Shown in pieces: positions 17,586 to 27,034 of a DNA stretch of 50,980 nucleotides. This stretch comes from Cyanophora paradoxa (Eukaryota; Glaucocystophyceae; Cyanophorales; Cyanophoraceae). Positions within the stretch are counted from its first letter, which is position 1. Every line of letters starts with the position of its first letter. A program made the position numbers and the translations under genes. The notes under the pieces were generated by a model. The model searched no databases, was not told where the DNA came from, and saw only the letters and a list, made by a program, of their open reading frames with translations. Where the stretch lies: contig QPMI01000313.1 of NCBI GenBank assembly GCA_004431415.1, positions 1 through 50,980 of the forward strand. Direction: 5' to 3'.

Positions 17586-18372
17586 AAAATCTCTCTGGGG
17601 GAATATGCACAAGGCGCTAGCCTTAGGCAGATGACCCACCCATGTATGGGGCTTGCCCCTCAGTTGGTGTGTGGGTGGAAATACAGTGTGGTGTCCAGGA
17701 ACTTGTCCTGGTACATCAGCGTGTGAACCCATAGTGTACTACGGACAAGATGTACCCCAAATCCCTCTGGGGGGATATGCACAAGGCGCTAGCCTTAGGC
17801 AGATGACCCACCCACCAGCAAGTCACTCAGTCAAAGGCCCCAGGTTTCCGATCTGCAACAAAAAGAAGAAAGATGCACCCCAAATCTCTCTGGGGAATAT
17901 GCACAAGGCGCTAGCCTTAGGTAAATGACCCTCCAAAAGCAAGTCACTCAGTCGAAGGCCCCAGGTTTCCGATCTGCAACAAAAAAGAAGAAAGATGCAC
18001 CCCAAATCCCTCTGGGGAATATGCACAGGGCGCTAGCCTTAGGCAGATGACCCTCCCACCAGCAAGTCACTCAGTCGAAGGCCCCAGGTTTCCAATCTGC
18101 CAGAAACTAGAAAAAGGATGCACTTCATATCCCTCTGGAGGAATATGCACAAGGCGCTAGCCTTAGGCAGATGAACCCACCCACCAGGAAGTCACTCAGT
18201 CGAGGGCCCCAGGTTTCCGATCTGCTTGAGAAAAGAAGAAAGATGCACCCCAAATCTCTCTGGGGGAACATGCACAAGGCGCTAGCCTTAGGCAGATGAC
18301 CCACCCACCACCAAGTCACTCAGTCGAAGGCCCCAGGATAAGGATTTGTGACAAAATACAAGCAAGTTGCAC

Positions 18373-18387
18373 CCCTAACCCTAACCC
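18373..18387 (+). repeat. Interstitial telomere-type motif, copy 2
   Basis: CCCTAACCCTAACCC at the same monomer position as copy 1, in a different variant monomer (TACAAGCAAGTTGC). Confidence 0.9.
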
Positions 18388-19377
18388 AAAATCTCTCTGG
18401 GGGAATAAGTTCAAGGCGCTAGCCTTAGGCAGATGACCCACCAACCTGCAAGTCACTCAGTCGAAGGCCCCAGGTTTCCGATCTACCACAAAATCGAAGA
18501 AAGATGCACCCCAAATCCCTCTGGGGGAGTATGCACAAGGCGCTAGCCTTAGGAAGATGACCCACCTAAAAGCAAGTCACTCAGTTGAAGGCCCCAGATG
18601 TCCAATCTGCCAGAAAGAAGAAGAAAGATGCACCCCAAATCTTTCTGGGGGAATATGCACAAGGCGCTAGCTTTAGGCAAATGACCCACCCACCAGCAAG
18701 TCACTCAGTCGAAGGCCCCATATTTCCAATCTGCCAGAAAGAAGAAAAAAGATGCACCCCAAATCTCTCTGGGGGACTATGCACAAGGCGCTTGCTTTAG
18801 GAAGATGACCCAGCCACCTGCAAGTCACTCATTCGAAGGCCCCAGATTTCCAATCTGCCAGAAGAAAGCAGAAAGATGCACCCCAAATCTCTCTGGGGGA
18901 ATATGCACAAGGCGCTAGCCTTAGGAAGATGATCCACCCACCAGCAAGTCACTAATTCGAAGGCCCCAGGTTTCCAATCTGCCAGAAGAAAGAAGAAAGA
19001 TGTTTCCCAAATCTCTCTGGGGGAATATGCACAAGGCGCTAGCCTTAGGCAGATGACCCACCCACCAGCAAGTCACTCAGTCAAAGGCCCCAGGTTTCCA
19101 ATCTGCCAGAAAAAAGAAGAAAGATGCCCCCCAAATCTCTCTGGGGGAATATGCACAAGGCGCTAGCCTTAGGAAGATGACCCACCCACCCACAAGTCAC
19201 TAATTCAAAAGCCCCAGGTTTCCAATCTGCCAGAAAAAAGAAGAAAGATGCACCCCAAATCTCTCTGGGGGAATATGCACAAGGCGCTAGCCTTAGGCAG
19301 ATGACCCACCCACCACTAAGTCACTCAGTCGAAGGCCCCAGGATAAGGATCTGTGACAAAATAGAAGCAAGATGCAC

Positions 19378-19392
19378 CCCTAACCCTAACCC
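19378..19392 (+). repeat. Interstitial telomere-type motif, copy 3
   Basis: CCCTAACCCTAACCC; duplicate of copy 1 in the second 1.8-kb super-unit. Confidence 0.9.
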
Positions 19393-20186
19393 AAAATCTC
19401 TCTGGGGGAATATGCACAAGGCGCTAGCCTTAGGCAGATGACCCACCCATGTATGGGGGCTTGCCCCTCAGTTGGTGTGTTGGGTGGAAATACAGTGTGG
19501 TGTCCAGGAACTTGTCCTGGTACATCAGCGTGTGAACCCATAGTGTACTACGGGACAAGATGTACCCCAAATCCCTCTGGGGGGATATGCACAAGGCGCT
19601 AGCCTTAGGCAGATGACCCACCCACCAGCAAGTCACTCAGTCAAAGGCCCCAGGTTTCCGATCTGCAACAAAAAAGAAGAAAGATGCACCCCAAATCTCT
19701 CTGGGGGAATATGCACAAGGCGCTAGCCTTAGGTAGATGACCCTCCCAAAAGCAAGTCACTCAGTCGAAGGCCCCAGGTTTCCGATCTGCAACAAAAAAG
19801 AAGAAAGATGCACCCCAAATCCCTCTGGGGGAATATGCACAGGGCGCTAGCCTTAGGCAGATGACCCTCCCACCAGCAAGTCACTCAGTCGAAGGCCCCA
19901 GGTTTCCAATCTGCCAGAAACTAGAAAAAGGATGCACTTCATATCCCTCTGGAGGAATATGCACAAGGCGCTAGCCTTAGGCAGATGAACCCACCCACCA
20001 GGAAGTCACTCAGTCGAGGGCCCCAGGTTTCCGATCTGCTTGAGAAAAGAAGAAAGATGCACCCCAAATCTCTCTGGGGGAACATGCACAAGGCGCTAGC
20101 CTTAGGCAGATGACCCACCCACCACCAAGTCACTCAGTCGAAGGCCCCAGGATAAGGATTTGTGACAAAATACAAGCAAGTTGCAC

Positions 20187-20201
20187 CCCTAACCCTAACC
20201 C
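20187..20201 (+). repeat. Interstitial telomere-type motif, copy 4
   Basis: CCCTAACCCTAACCC; duplicate of copy 2 in the second 1.8-kb super-unit. Confidence 0.9.
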
Positions 20202-22125
20202 AAAATCTCTCTGGGGAATAAGTTCAAGGCGCTAGCCTTAGGCAGATGACCCACCAACCTGCAAGTCACTCAGTCGAAGGCCCCAGGTTTCCGATCTACC
20301 ACAAAATCGAAGAAAGATGCACCCCAAATCCCTCTGGGGAGTATGCACAAGGCGCTAGCCTTAGGAAGATGACCCACCTAAAAGCAAGTCACTCAGTTGA
20401 AGGCCCCAGATGTCCAATCTGCCAGAAAGAAGAAGAAAGATGCACCCCAAATCTTTCTGGGGAATATGCACAAGGCGCTAGCTTTAGGCAAATGACCCAC
20501 CCACCAGCAAGTCACTCAGTCGAAGGCCCCATATTTCCAATCTGCCAGAAAGAAGAAAAAGATGCACCCCAAATCTCTCTGGGGGACTATGCACAAGGCG
20601 CTTGCTTTAGGAAGATGACCCAGCCACCTGCAAGTCACTCATTCGAAGGCCCCAGATTTCCAATCTGCCAGAAGAAAGCAGAAAGATGCACCCCAAATCT
20701 CTCTGGGGGAATATGCACAAGGCGCTAGCCTTAGGAAGATGATCCACCCACCAGCAAGTCACTAATTCGAAGGCCCCAGGTTTCCAATCTGCCAGAAGAA
20801 AGAAGAAAGATGTTTCCCAAATCTCTCTGGGGGAATATGCACAAGGCGCTAGCCTTAGGAAGATGACCCACCCACCCACAAGTCACTAATTCAAAAGCCC
20901 CAGGTTTCCAATCTGCCAGAAAAAAGAAGAAAGATGCACCCCAAATCTCTCTGGGGGAATATGCACAAGGCGCTAGCCTTAGGAAGATGATCCACCCACC
21001 AGCAAGTCACTAATTCGAAGGCCCCAGGTTTCCAATCTGCCAGAAGAAAGAAGAAAGATGTTTCCCAAATCTCTCTGGGGGAATATGCACAAGGCGCTAG
21101 CCTTAGGCAGATGACCCTCCCAAAAGCAAGACACTCAGTCAAAGGCCCCAGGTTTCCGATCTGCCACAAAATAGAAGAAAGATGCACCCCAAATCTCTTT
21201 GGGGGAATATGCACAAGGCGCTTGCCTTACACAGATGACCCACCCACCAGCAAGTCACTCAGTCATAGGCCCCAGGTTTCCAATCTGCCAGAAAATAGAA
21301 AAAGGATGCACTTCAAATCTCTTTGGAGGAATATGCACAAGGCGCTAGCGTTAGGCAGATGACCCACCCACCAGCAAGTCACTCAATCGAAGGCCCCATA
21401 TTTCCAATCTGCCAGAAAGAAGAAAAATGCACCCCAAATCTCTCTGGGGGAATATGCACAAGGCGCTAGCCTTAGGCAGATGACCCAGCCACCTGCAAGT
21501 CACTCATTCGAAGGCCCCATATTTCCAATCTGCCAGAAAGAAGAAGAAAGATGCACCCCAAATCTCTCTGGGGGACTATGCACAAGGCGCTTGCTTTAGG
21601 AAGATGACCCAGCCACCTGCAAGTCACTCATTCGAAGGCCCCAGATTTCCAATCTGCCAGAAGAAAGAAGAAAGATGCACCCCAAATCTCTCTGGGGGAA
21701 TATGCACAAGGCGCTAGCCTTAGGAAGATGACCCAGCCACCTGCAAGTCACTCATTCGAAGGCCCCAGATTTCCAATCTGCCAGAAGAAAGAAGAAAGAT
21801 GTTTCCCAAATCTCTCTGGGGGAATATGCACAAGGCGCTAGCCTTAGGAAGATTACCCACCCACCAGCAAGTCACTCAGTCAGAGGCCCCAGGTTTCTGA
21901 TCTGTGACAAAAAAAAGCAAGATGCACCCCGAATCTCTCTGGGGGAAGATGCACAAGGCGCTAGCCTTAGGAAGATGACCCACCCACCAGCAAGTCACTC
22001 AGTTGAATGCAGTAGGTTTTTGATCCGCCACAAAATAGAAGAAGGATACACCCCAAATCTCTCTGGGGGAATATGCACAAGGTGCTAGCCTTAGGCAGAT
22101 GACCCACCCACCAGCAAGTCACCAG

Positions 22126-22441
22126 CAAGCATCCTTCTTCTATTTTGTGGCAGATCCTTATCCTGGGGCCTTTGACTGAGTGACTTGGTGGTGGGTGGGT
22201 TTTCTTCGTAAGGCTAGCGCCTTGTTCAAATTCCCCCAGAGAGATTTGGGGTGCATCTTTCTTCTATTTTGTGGCTGATTGGAAACCTGGGGCCCTCGAC
22301 TGAGTGACTTGCTGGTGGGTGGGTTCATCTTCCTAAGGCCAGGGACTTGTGCATATTCCCCCAGAGAGATTTGGGGTGCATATTCTTCTATTTTGTGGCG
22401 GATCCCAAACCTGTGGCCTTCGACAGAGTGACTTGCTGGCC
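22126..22441 (-). repeat. Satellite in reverse orientation (left of gene/TE block)
   Basis: About 2.5 monomers reading as the reverse complement (CTTTCTTCTATTTTGTGGC, GGTGGGTGGGTT). The switch from forward to reverse is abrupt at about 22126 after AGTCACCAGCAAG. The segment ends at CTTGCTGGC, where unrelated sequence begins. Confidence 0.93.
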
Positions 22442-22695
22442 CCTATATTGGCACTTCGTGTCTTCAGCAAACCTTTCATTCTGAAGACCGACGCCTCAAA
22501 AGTTGGAGTAGGGGCGGTGCTTTCTCAATTGGATAATGATGGAAATGAAAAGTTTGTATCTTTTGCCTCCCACAAATTTACATCTGCGGAGAAGAATTGG
22601 AGTCGAGAAATTGTTGTTGAGTATGCAGCTGAACCACTAACTGAGGAGCAGCAAAAATGGACTGTCACGGAGCAGGAGTTGTATGCGATTTGGTG
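22442..22695 (+). pseudogene. Ty3/Gypsy RNase H fragment, unrelated family
   Basis: An isolated piece of a retroelement polyprotein: FSKPFILKTDASKVGVGAVL, then FVSFASHKFTSAEKNW and later TVTEQELYAIWW. This is the first half of a Ty3/Gypsy RNase H domain, with the catalytic Asp in KTDAS and Glu in EQE. About 20 extra residues (SREIVVEYAAEP region) interrupt the usual join between AEKNW and TVTEQE, so it is either a rearranged or an inserted copy. There is no RT before it and no integrase after it. The sequence is clearly different from the RNase H in 27504-30602. It is a relic captured at the satellite border, fused in frame to repeat DNA on both sides. Confidence 0.82.
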
Positions 22696-22990
22696 GCCAC
22701 CAGCAAGTCCCTCAGTGGAAGGCCCCAGCACCGGTCCTGGGGGCTATCACTGCGAGTTTGGAGAATTCAACGTCTGGGTTCATTCCCCCTCCCACAGGGA
22801 GCAAGGAGTTCCCAGGGGGCTCAAAACAGCAATTCAGGTGCACACAAAAACTTTTCAGGGGGAAAATGTACAGGGCCCTAGCCAGAGGGAGTAGCACCCA
22901 GCCCAGCTGCGGCCCCTGTGAGAGGCTCAGCAATTGCGAGCGGGACCCCTACTGCGTGTTTAGGGAATTCAACGTTTTCTGGGGCTAGCA
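22696..22990 (+). repeat. Dispersed repeat related to the satellite, copy 1
   Basis: Text such as CACCAGCAAGTCCCTCAGTG, GAATTCAACGTCTGGGTTC, CAGGTGCACACAAAAACTTT and CAGGGGGAAAATGTACAGGG. The same motifs occur at 24600-24972. Parts align loosely with the satellite monomer (GGGGGAAnATGnACAnGGCnCTAGCC), so satellite and dispersed repeat share ancestry. Confidence 0.65.
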
Positions 22991-22998
22991 AGCACTTT

Positions 22999-23000
<2 letters not shown>

Positions 23001-23076
<76 letters not shown>
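23001..23076. repeat. (TG)34 microsatellite followed by (CG)4
   Basis: An uninterrupted alternating purine-pyrimidine tract, TG from 23001 to 23068 then CG to 23076. It lies 158 bp upstream of the glycosyltransferase start. Such tracts can adopt Z-DNA. Confidence 0.97.
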
Positions 23077-23233
23077 AAAAAAGAGTGCGTGTGCACCCAA
23101 TTTGGACTCAATTTGGGAGGCCCGTTGCAGAATTGGTTTTTGAACTGAGCACCTTGGAAAAAAACTGGATATGCTCGGAATTCACGACCCTCTACACATG
23201 CTCTGAGATTGTTGATTAGACATCCTACCAACC

Positions 23234-24442
23234 ATGAAAGCAATAAAATGGAAAGCATGTTTGATTGTCCTATTTACCAGCACATTTCTCTTCTTCCGAC
23301 TGACATGTGTCAAAGTGAAACAGCAACAAATTTTGGATTTCGCCACAATTTCTGGAAGTGCAGAAGAAGTTTCAGCTGCTTGGGAAGTCCTCGTGACGGA
23401 CGATCTAACGAGACACCAGCAAATCAATCACGCATGCCCAAAGTTTCTGTATCAGCCTCTCGCCGAAGGAGCTGGAATAGGACATCGCCTGGGTCAGTGG
23501 ATGACTGCTCTTACTGCAGCGCGTGCATTGAACCTCACTTTTGTTCATCAGTCCCTGGATTCCGAAAGGGGTGCGTTGCTTACTGCGTTTCATCTGTGCT
23601 GTGAATAACACTTCGAAGATGGTGTGCACGGAGTTTACCGGCAATGGGACGAGTTCTTGAACCTAGGTTCTGGCGAACTTAAAGTTCGAGATATCCAGCC
23701 CATGCAGGTCTCGCGAACTAGACTTCCAAAAGTTCCTAACATTGAAAACACAGCCGCAATGTGGAATCAACTAAAATCCCATGTTTCGGACCAACGTCTC
23801 TGCAATGTCGTTTATGAGCTGCCTGTACGTTCGGTTTTTCCGTAAATTCTTTTGCACTCGTGTTTTACAAATGCGCAGGAAATGTGGTCGTATGATTACG
23901 GGCTTGACATTAAAAAGATAACAAGCTCGAAGTTTCAGCGTAGTGAGATGCGGAAACGTCAGTTTCCCCTTTCTTGGTCCAATGAAAGGAATAAGCTCCA
24001 CGTAGCTATCCATGTCCGGATGGGCGACATTGTTCCAACACCCGAGGAGTTTTTCCTGGGGGTAATACATGCAATCATTTCCGTTTTAGGAAGGCAAAAT
24101 GTGCATTTCTGGATTTTTTCAGAAGGGGACATACATCATAAGTATCCCAACATGGTTTCCATGCTGACGAATTTCACTGTACTGAACAAACTTTCAGCAA
24201 TGAGTGCATTTGTTCATCTCACCGAAGCAGACATACTGATTATATCTCAAAGTGGATTTTCTGAGTTTGCATCATTCTTATCAACGAAGCCATTGGTTTT
24301 CTCCCCTCCTTCTCGAGAGAGCTTCCCGTACAGATTTTGCCACGACCCTGCAATCTGTTGTACCATTTCTGGTGACTGCAGATTTGAAGGCTTCCAGCGC
24401 TTGGCTGTTCTTAAACTTCTTTTTCATGGCAAACATCAATGA
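23234..24442 (+). CDS. Type II membrane glycosyltransferase, fucosyltransferase-like (3 exons)
   Basis: The only candidate host gene. Reading exons 23234-23570, 23619-23824 and 23879-24442 gives one open frame of 368 codons. Residues about 8-26 form a single hydrophobic segment (ACLIVLFTSTFLFF and on) right after a short basic N-terminus: a Golgi/ER type II signal anchor. GAGIGHRLGQW (79-89) resembles the N-terminal donor-side loop seen in algal and protist GT-B enzymes. HVRMGD (226-231) matches the HxRxGD motif shared by alpha-1,2- and alpha-1,6-fucosyltransferases and O-fucosyltransferases. ADILIISQSGFSEFASFLS near the C-terminus resembles their third conserved motif. Acceptor and exact CAZy family are unknown. 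The C-terminus ends KLLFHGKHQ. The frame is intact and both introns obey GT-AG, so it may be functional despite the satellite and transposon surroundings. Confidence 0.72.
23571..23618 (+). other. Predicted intron 1 (48 nt) of the glycosyltransferase gene
   Basis: Donor GTGCGT, acceptor CGAAG, phase 1. Removing it eliminates the in-frame TAA at 23606 and keeps the frame into HGVYRQWDEF. Confidence 0.65.
23825..23878 (+). other. Predicted intron 2 (54 nt) of the glycosyltransferase gene
   Basis: Donor GTACGT, pyrimidine-rich middle and acceptor TGCGCAG, phase 0. It removes the TAA at about 23844 and joins VVYELP to EMWSYDYG. Confidence 0.78.
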
Positions 24443-24599
24443 GCATGTTGCCCAAGACTGAACTCACTCGGCGTAATATCTCGCTCTGGCTCAATCAGGG
24501 ATGTATGCTAAGATATCTGATCGTGATCGTGATTTCGAATATACTGCCGGCCGCACATTCTAGTTGACTACAATTGAATGCCTGCTTAGCGATCAGGGG

Positions 24600-24972
24600 G
24601 CTGCAAACGAGGCTAAGGTCTATGTCCAGACCGACAGCTAGGCTCTGTCATTCGGAATGGGACCCCCACCGAGTGTTTGGGAACTTCAATGTATCCTGGG
24701 TACACTCCCTTTCCACCCTGGTGAGTTTGAATTCCTGTCGGGCCCACAACAGGAAGTCAGGTGCACACAAATACTTTCCAGGGGGAACACGCACAAGGCG
24801 CTAGCCTTCGGCAGGTGCACCCAGGAAACATTCAAGTCCCAGGGGGACGAAGTCCCAAGCGCCTTGTGCATGTTCCCCCTGGAAAGTTTTTGAGTGCACC
24901 TGACTTCCTGTTGTGGGCCCGACAGGAATTCAATTGAAACTGACGACGGCCGAGAAGGAGTGAACCCAGGAA
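24600..24972. repeat. Dispersed repeat related to the satellite, copy 2, with inverted duplication
   Basis: Shares GGGACCCC(C/T)ACnGnGTGTTTnGGnA and GGTGCACACAAA motifs with 22696-22990. It contains a satellite-like core AACACGCACAAGGCGCTAGC and, after a 55-bp spacer, its reverse complement. Confidence 0.7.
24729..24931. repeat. 74-bp inverted repeat with 55-bp spacer
   Basis: Arm 24729-24802 begins GAATTCCTGTCGGGCCCACA and ends AAGGCGCT. Arm 24858-24931 is its near-perfect reverse complement. The spacer 24803-24857 holds AGCCTTCGGCAGGTGCACCC. Transcripts or single strands could form a long hairpin. Confidence 0.88.
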
Positions 24973-25077
24973 TGATAGCCCCCAGCTGCTAGGATGTGTG
25001 GGGTGATGGGGGAAGTTAATCTTGGGTTCTGATAATTAAAACCAAAGTCTACCACTGCATAAGCCCTTGCGCTTGCA
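24973..25077 (+). repeat. Candidate short 5' LTR of Ty3 family B
   Basis: A 105-bp stretch beginning TGATAGCC and ending GCTTGCA (TG...CA). It aligns loosely with the family A LTR, for example GGGGGAAGTTAATCTTG against GGGGTAAGGAGCTAATCTTG. It is followed by TAGTAGCATCGG (25080), the counterpart of the TGGTAGCATCC primer-binding site of family A. No second copy is seen in the window, so this is tentative. Confidence 0.5.
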
Positions 25078-25270
25078 GTTAGTAGCATCGGAGTGAACAA
25101 ATCAAACCGATCATATCTCATATGCCAAAAGAACTCTAGCAATTGCTACAAATTCAAATCACAGAGCCGTGGCCTGGAATAGGCTCGGTCACAGGCTCAT
25201 CAGGACGGACTCTATTGTAGAAATAGAACCCGAAGTCGAAAATATTCTTGAGGAAGAGGATTTAAGAACG

Positions 25271-25672
25271 ATGGCTGCCGCCCAGAAGATCGACATCATT
25301 TCCCGTCTTAACACGAGCAGTCAAAATCAGTATGATGGCACTAGCCCTTCGTTCACATATGACAATTTTCTAGCTGAAGTGAATTTTAATTTTAGCATGG
25401 AACTTCCATGGACCAACAACGATAAATTTCAGATCATACAGGCTATTACTACTGGAGCGGTCAAACTATTTGTTGATGGGAAGAAGCCTAATGGGGCGAT
25501 CCCTGATGGCTTTATTGCATCTCTGTTGAATGATATTAAAATGCAATTCGATTTCAGTGAAACGGACTACCGGAAGGAAATCGAAAATTTGAATCCTCGT
25601 AATCCACTAACCAATGAGTTTGATCTCCGAGTATTTTTGTCTCGAGTGGCCTTGATTGCTCCGAAAGCGTAG
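25271..25672 (+). pseudogene. Gag capsid region, Ty3 family B, first part
   Basis: The frame starts at ATG 25271 (MAAAQKIDIISRLN) and runs to FLSRVALIAPKA, where a TAG follows. The layout (short acidic leader, then a helical capsid-like region with PWTNNDKFQIIQAITTGAV) parallels the family A gag at 26690. The text ATTGCTCCGAAAGCGT at 25655-25670 recurs at 30877-30892, where the gag frame resumes with WPNESDS. The gag is therefore split by a 5.2-kb insertion rather than ended by evolution. It is non-functional as it stands. Confidence 0.75.
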
Positions 25673-26430
25673 GCAAATGAATTTGCACACACCGAGACAA
25701 ATGGCTAGGGATATGACTGCATTGTCCATCTGTGTCAAGTCGAGAGATGAGCCTACGGGAACAAGCCTCTCGGACATCGGACGGGGTGGAGCTATTGTAC
25801 TGGAGAAAGGGGCCTATACCTGCCTAGAAACACTGCCTACACCTGCCTACAGAGCCGAAGCAGAGCAGAGCTACTATAACCCCCCTCAGGACAAGGGTGC
25901 CTACAAAGAGGACCGATGTATAAGCGAGGATGAGGTCGAAGCGGCTGAGCCTGAACTATTGTCCTCAATTTGGCAGGGAAGAAGCGCACTAAGAGAGCAA
26001 AGCCGACTAACCGCAGGGAGGGCCGGAAACCGGAGCCCGTGAGAGCCCAGGTGAAAACCGAAGGGCGCACAGCATCGCCGGCCGCAGCCGGGAACCTGTG
26101 CTCCTCGGCCAAGAGATACCTCCTCCAGCTGGCGCGTGCACGCACGCGGAGTCCGCTGCGGCGGGGGTTGGGAGGCCCCGGGCCGCCCGAGTGCTCAGAA
26201 GCACGTCGCCTCGCCAGGAATCCAAACATCTGTGCGGCCGCGACGCCCACAGCCACGACGCGGGCGTGCACTCACACGACCAACGATCATCTGCGTGGAC
26301 GCAGCGCAGGTTGCCGGCTCCATAGCCGTGGGCAGCCGATCGCTGCCGCAGAGAAGTGCTTGGGCTGAACCAGAGAGCAGCTGCTGAAGCCGCTGCTGGT
26401 GTCCGCCGGAGTAGCTCGCCGAACCGACCC
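25673..26430. other. Unassigned sequence, GC-rich in its second half
   Basis: Lies between the family B gag break and the family A 5' LTR. 25673-25990 has no recognisable motif. 26040-26430 is strongly GC- and CpG-rich (GCCGGCCGCAGCCGGGAACC) with open frames in several phases on both strands, as expected from composition. It could be host CpG-island DNA or an unknown element; I see no coding evidence. Confidence 0.5.
26427..26430. other. 4-bp target duplication (left) of family A copy 1
   Basis: ACCC before the 5' LTR matches ACCC at 30729-30732 after the 3' LTR. It is short, so chance agreement is possible, but both LTR edges (TG...CA) fall exactly there. Confidence 0.6.
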
Positions 26431-26546
26431 TGACAGGCTCCCGCCTGCAGGCTCTCTCTCTCGTTTCCCCCCCCCCAGTCGGGGTAAGGAGCTAATCTTG
26501 TATGCACGGGTGAACAATAAGAAGACAAAATCTAGCGCTGCCAACA
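26431..26546 (+). repeat. 5' LTR of family A copy 1 (116 bp)
   Basis: Starts TGACAGGCTCCCGCC and ends GCGCTGCCAACA. Contains a (CT)n run and a C10 tract. Identical in outline to 30614-30728 and 38503-38618. Confidence 0.92.
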
Positions 26547-26549
26547 GAT

Positions 26550-26565
26550 TGGTAGCATCCTCAGC
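26550..26565 (+). promoter_or_regulatory. Primer-binding site of family A
   Basis: TGGTAGCATCCTCAGC begins three bases after the LTR. TGG is the expected complement of a tRNA CCA end. The tRNA identity is not determined. Confidence 0.6.
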
Positions 26566-26689
26566 ACGGCAAAAGGTGGCCGCAGCAACGTTGTGGCAGC
26601 GTAGAGGCAGGAGGTTAGAAAGAAGAGACACAGAACCGGAATCTGAAAGCGAAGGGAGTCCAATTATATCTATCTCCAGTGGAGGCGAC

Positions 26690-27034
26690 ATGGCCGACGA
26701 TATCGCAACTAATCTTATGATCAAAATCTTGACTACTGACGACAAGAAAAAGTTTTCGGGCACCAATGCCGACTATGCATTTTCTAGTTTTCACACACAA
26801 GTGCAGGGCATTTTCGATCTTGGAATTTTAAATAACACGCAGAAATATACGGCGCTCATGTGCTTAACGTCGGAAGCGGCCCACGAACTCGTTAGAGATG
26901 CCGGGCCGCTACCGCAGCAGGTTCCGCCAGACTTTTTCAATAATATTTTCACAAAGCTGAAGGACCGTTTCGATCGCACTCATTTTGACTATCGTGATTC
27001 GTTTAGGGCCTTGCGTTTGGAATTCATAAAGGAG
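26690..27034 (+). pseudogene. Gag N-terminal/capsid part of family A copy 1
   Basis: ATG at 26690 (MADDIATNLMIKILTTDD). It runs about 115 codons through AAHELVRDAGPLPQQVPPDF and FDYRDSFRALRLEFIKEW, a capsid-like helical region. It stops at the junction with the inverted protease segment at 27035. The zinc-knuckle and RGG-rich part seen in copies 3 and 4 is missing. Confidence 0.78.

Larger units (their letters stand above)
17220..20830 (+). repeat. Tandem duplication of a 1.8-kb satellite super-unit
   Basis: Diagnostic landmarks recur about 1806-1814 bp apart: CCACTAAGTC at 17509 and 19315, CATGTATGGGG at 17641 and 19448, the telomere-motif monomers at 17572/19378 and 18373/20187, and CACTTCATATCCCTCTGG at about 18121/19934. 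Most differences between the two copies are single-base changes in homopolymer length. Confidence 0.88.
12410..22125 (+). repeat. Satellite array, forward, subfamily 1 with higher-order variants
   Basis: About 78 monomers of roughly 124 bp. From 12410 to about 17000 they match the left array, so the two are one array split by the Polinton. From 17000 to 22100 the monomers are more diverged (CCACCTGCAAGTC, GATGTTTCCC and GGATAAGGATCTGTG variants) and carry insertions and segmental duplications. No gene is present. Confidence 0.96.

Noticed and set aside
22878-23258. Frames encoding Cys/Val or Thr/His runs across the TG tract
   Set aside because: Pure translation of a microsatellite.
23405-24070. 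Minus-strand frames over the glycosyltransferase
   Set aside because: Antisense shadows of the spliced plus-strand gene.
25837-26528. Long minus- and plus-strand frames in the GC-rich block (144-173 codons)
   Set aside because: Expected from low stop-codon density in GC-rich DNA. Several frames are open at once, and none has a recognisable domain.
26399-26689. Gag of copy 1 starting upstream inside the LTR
   Set aside because: The frame is open by chance through the LTR and leader. The ATG at 26690 follows the primer-binding site and matches the layout of the family B gag start.
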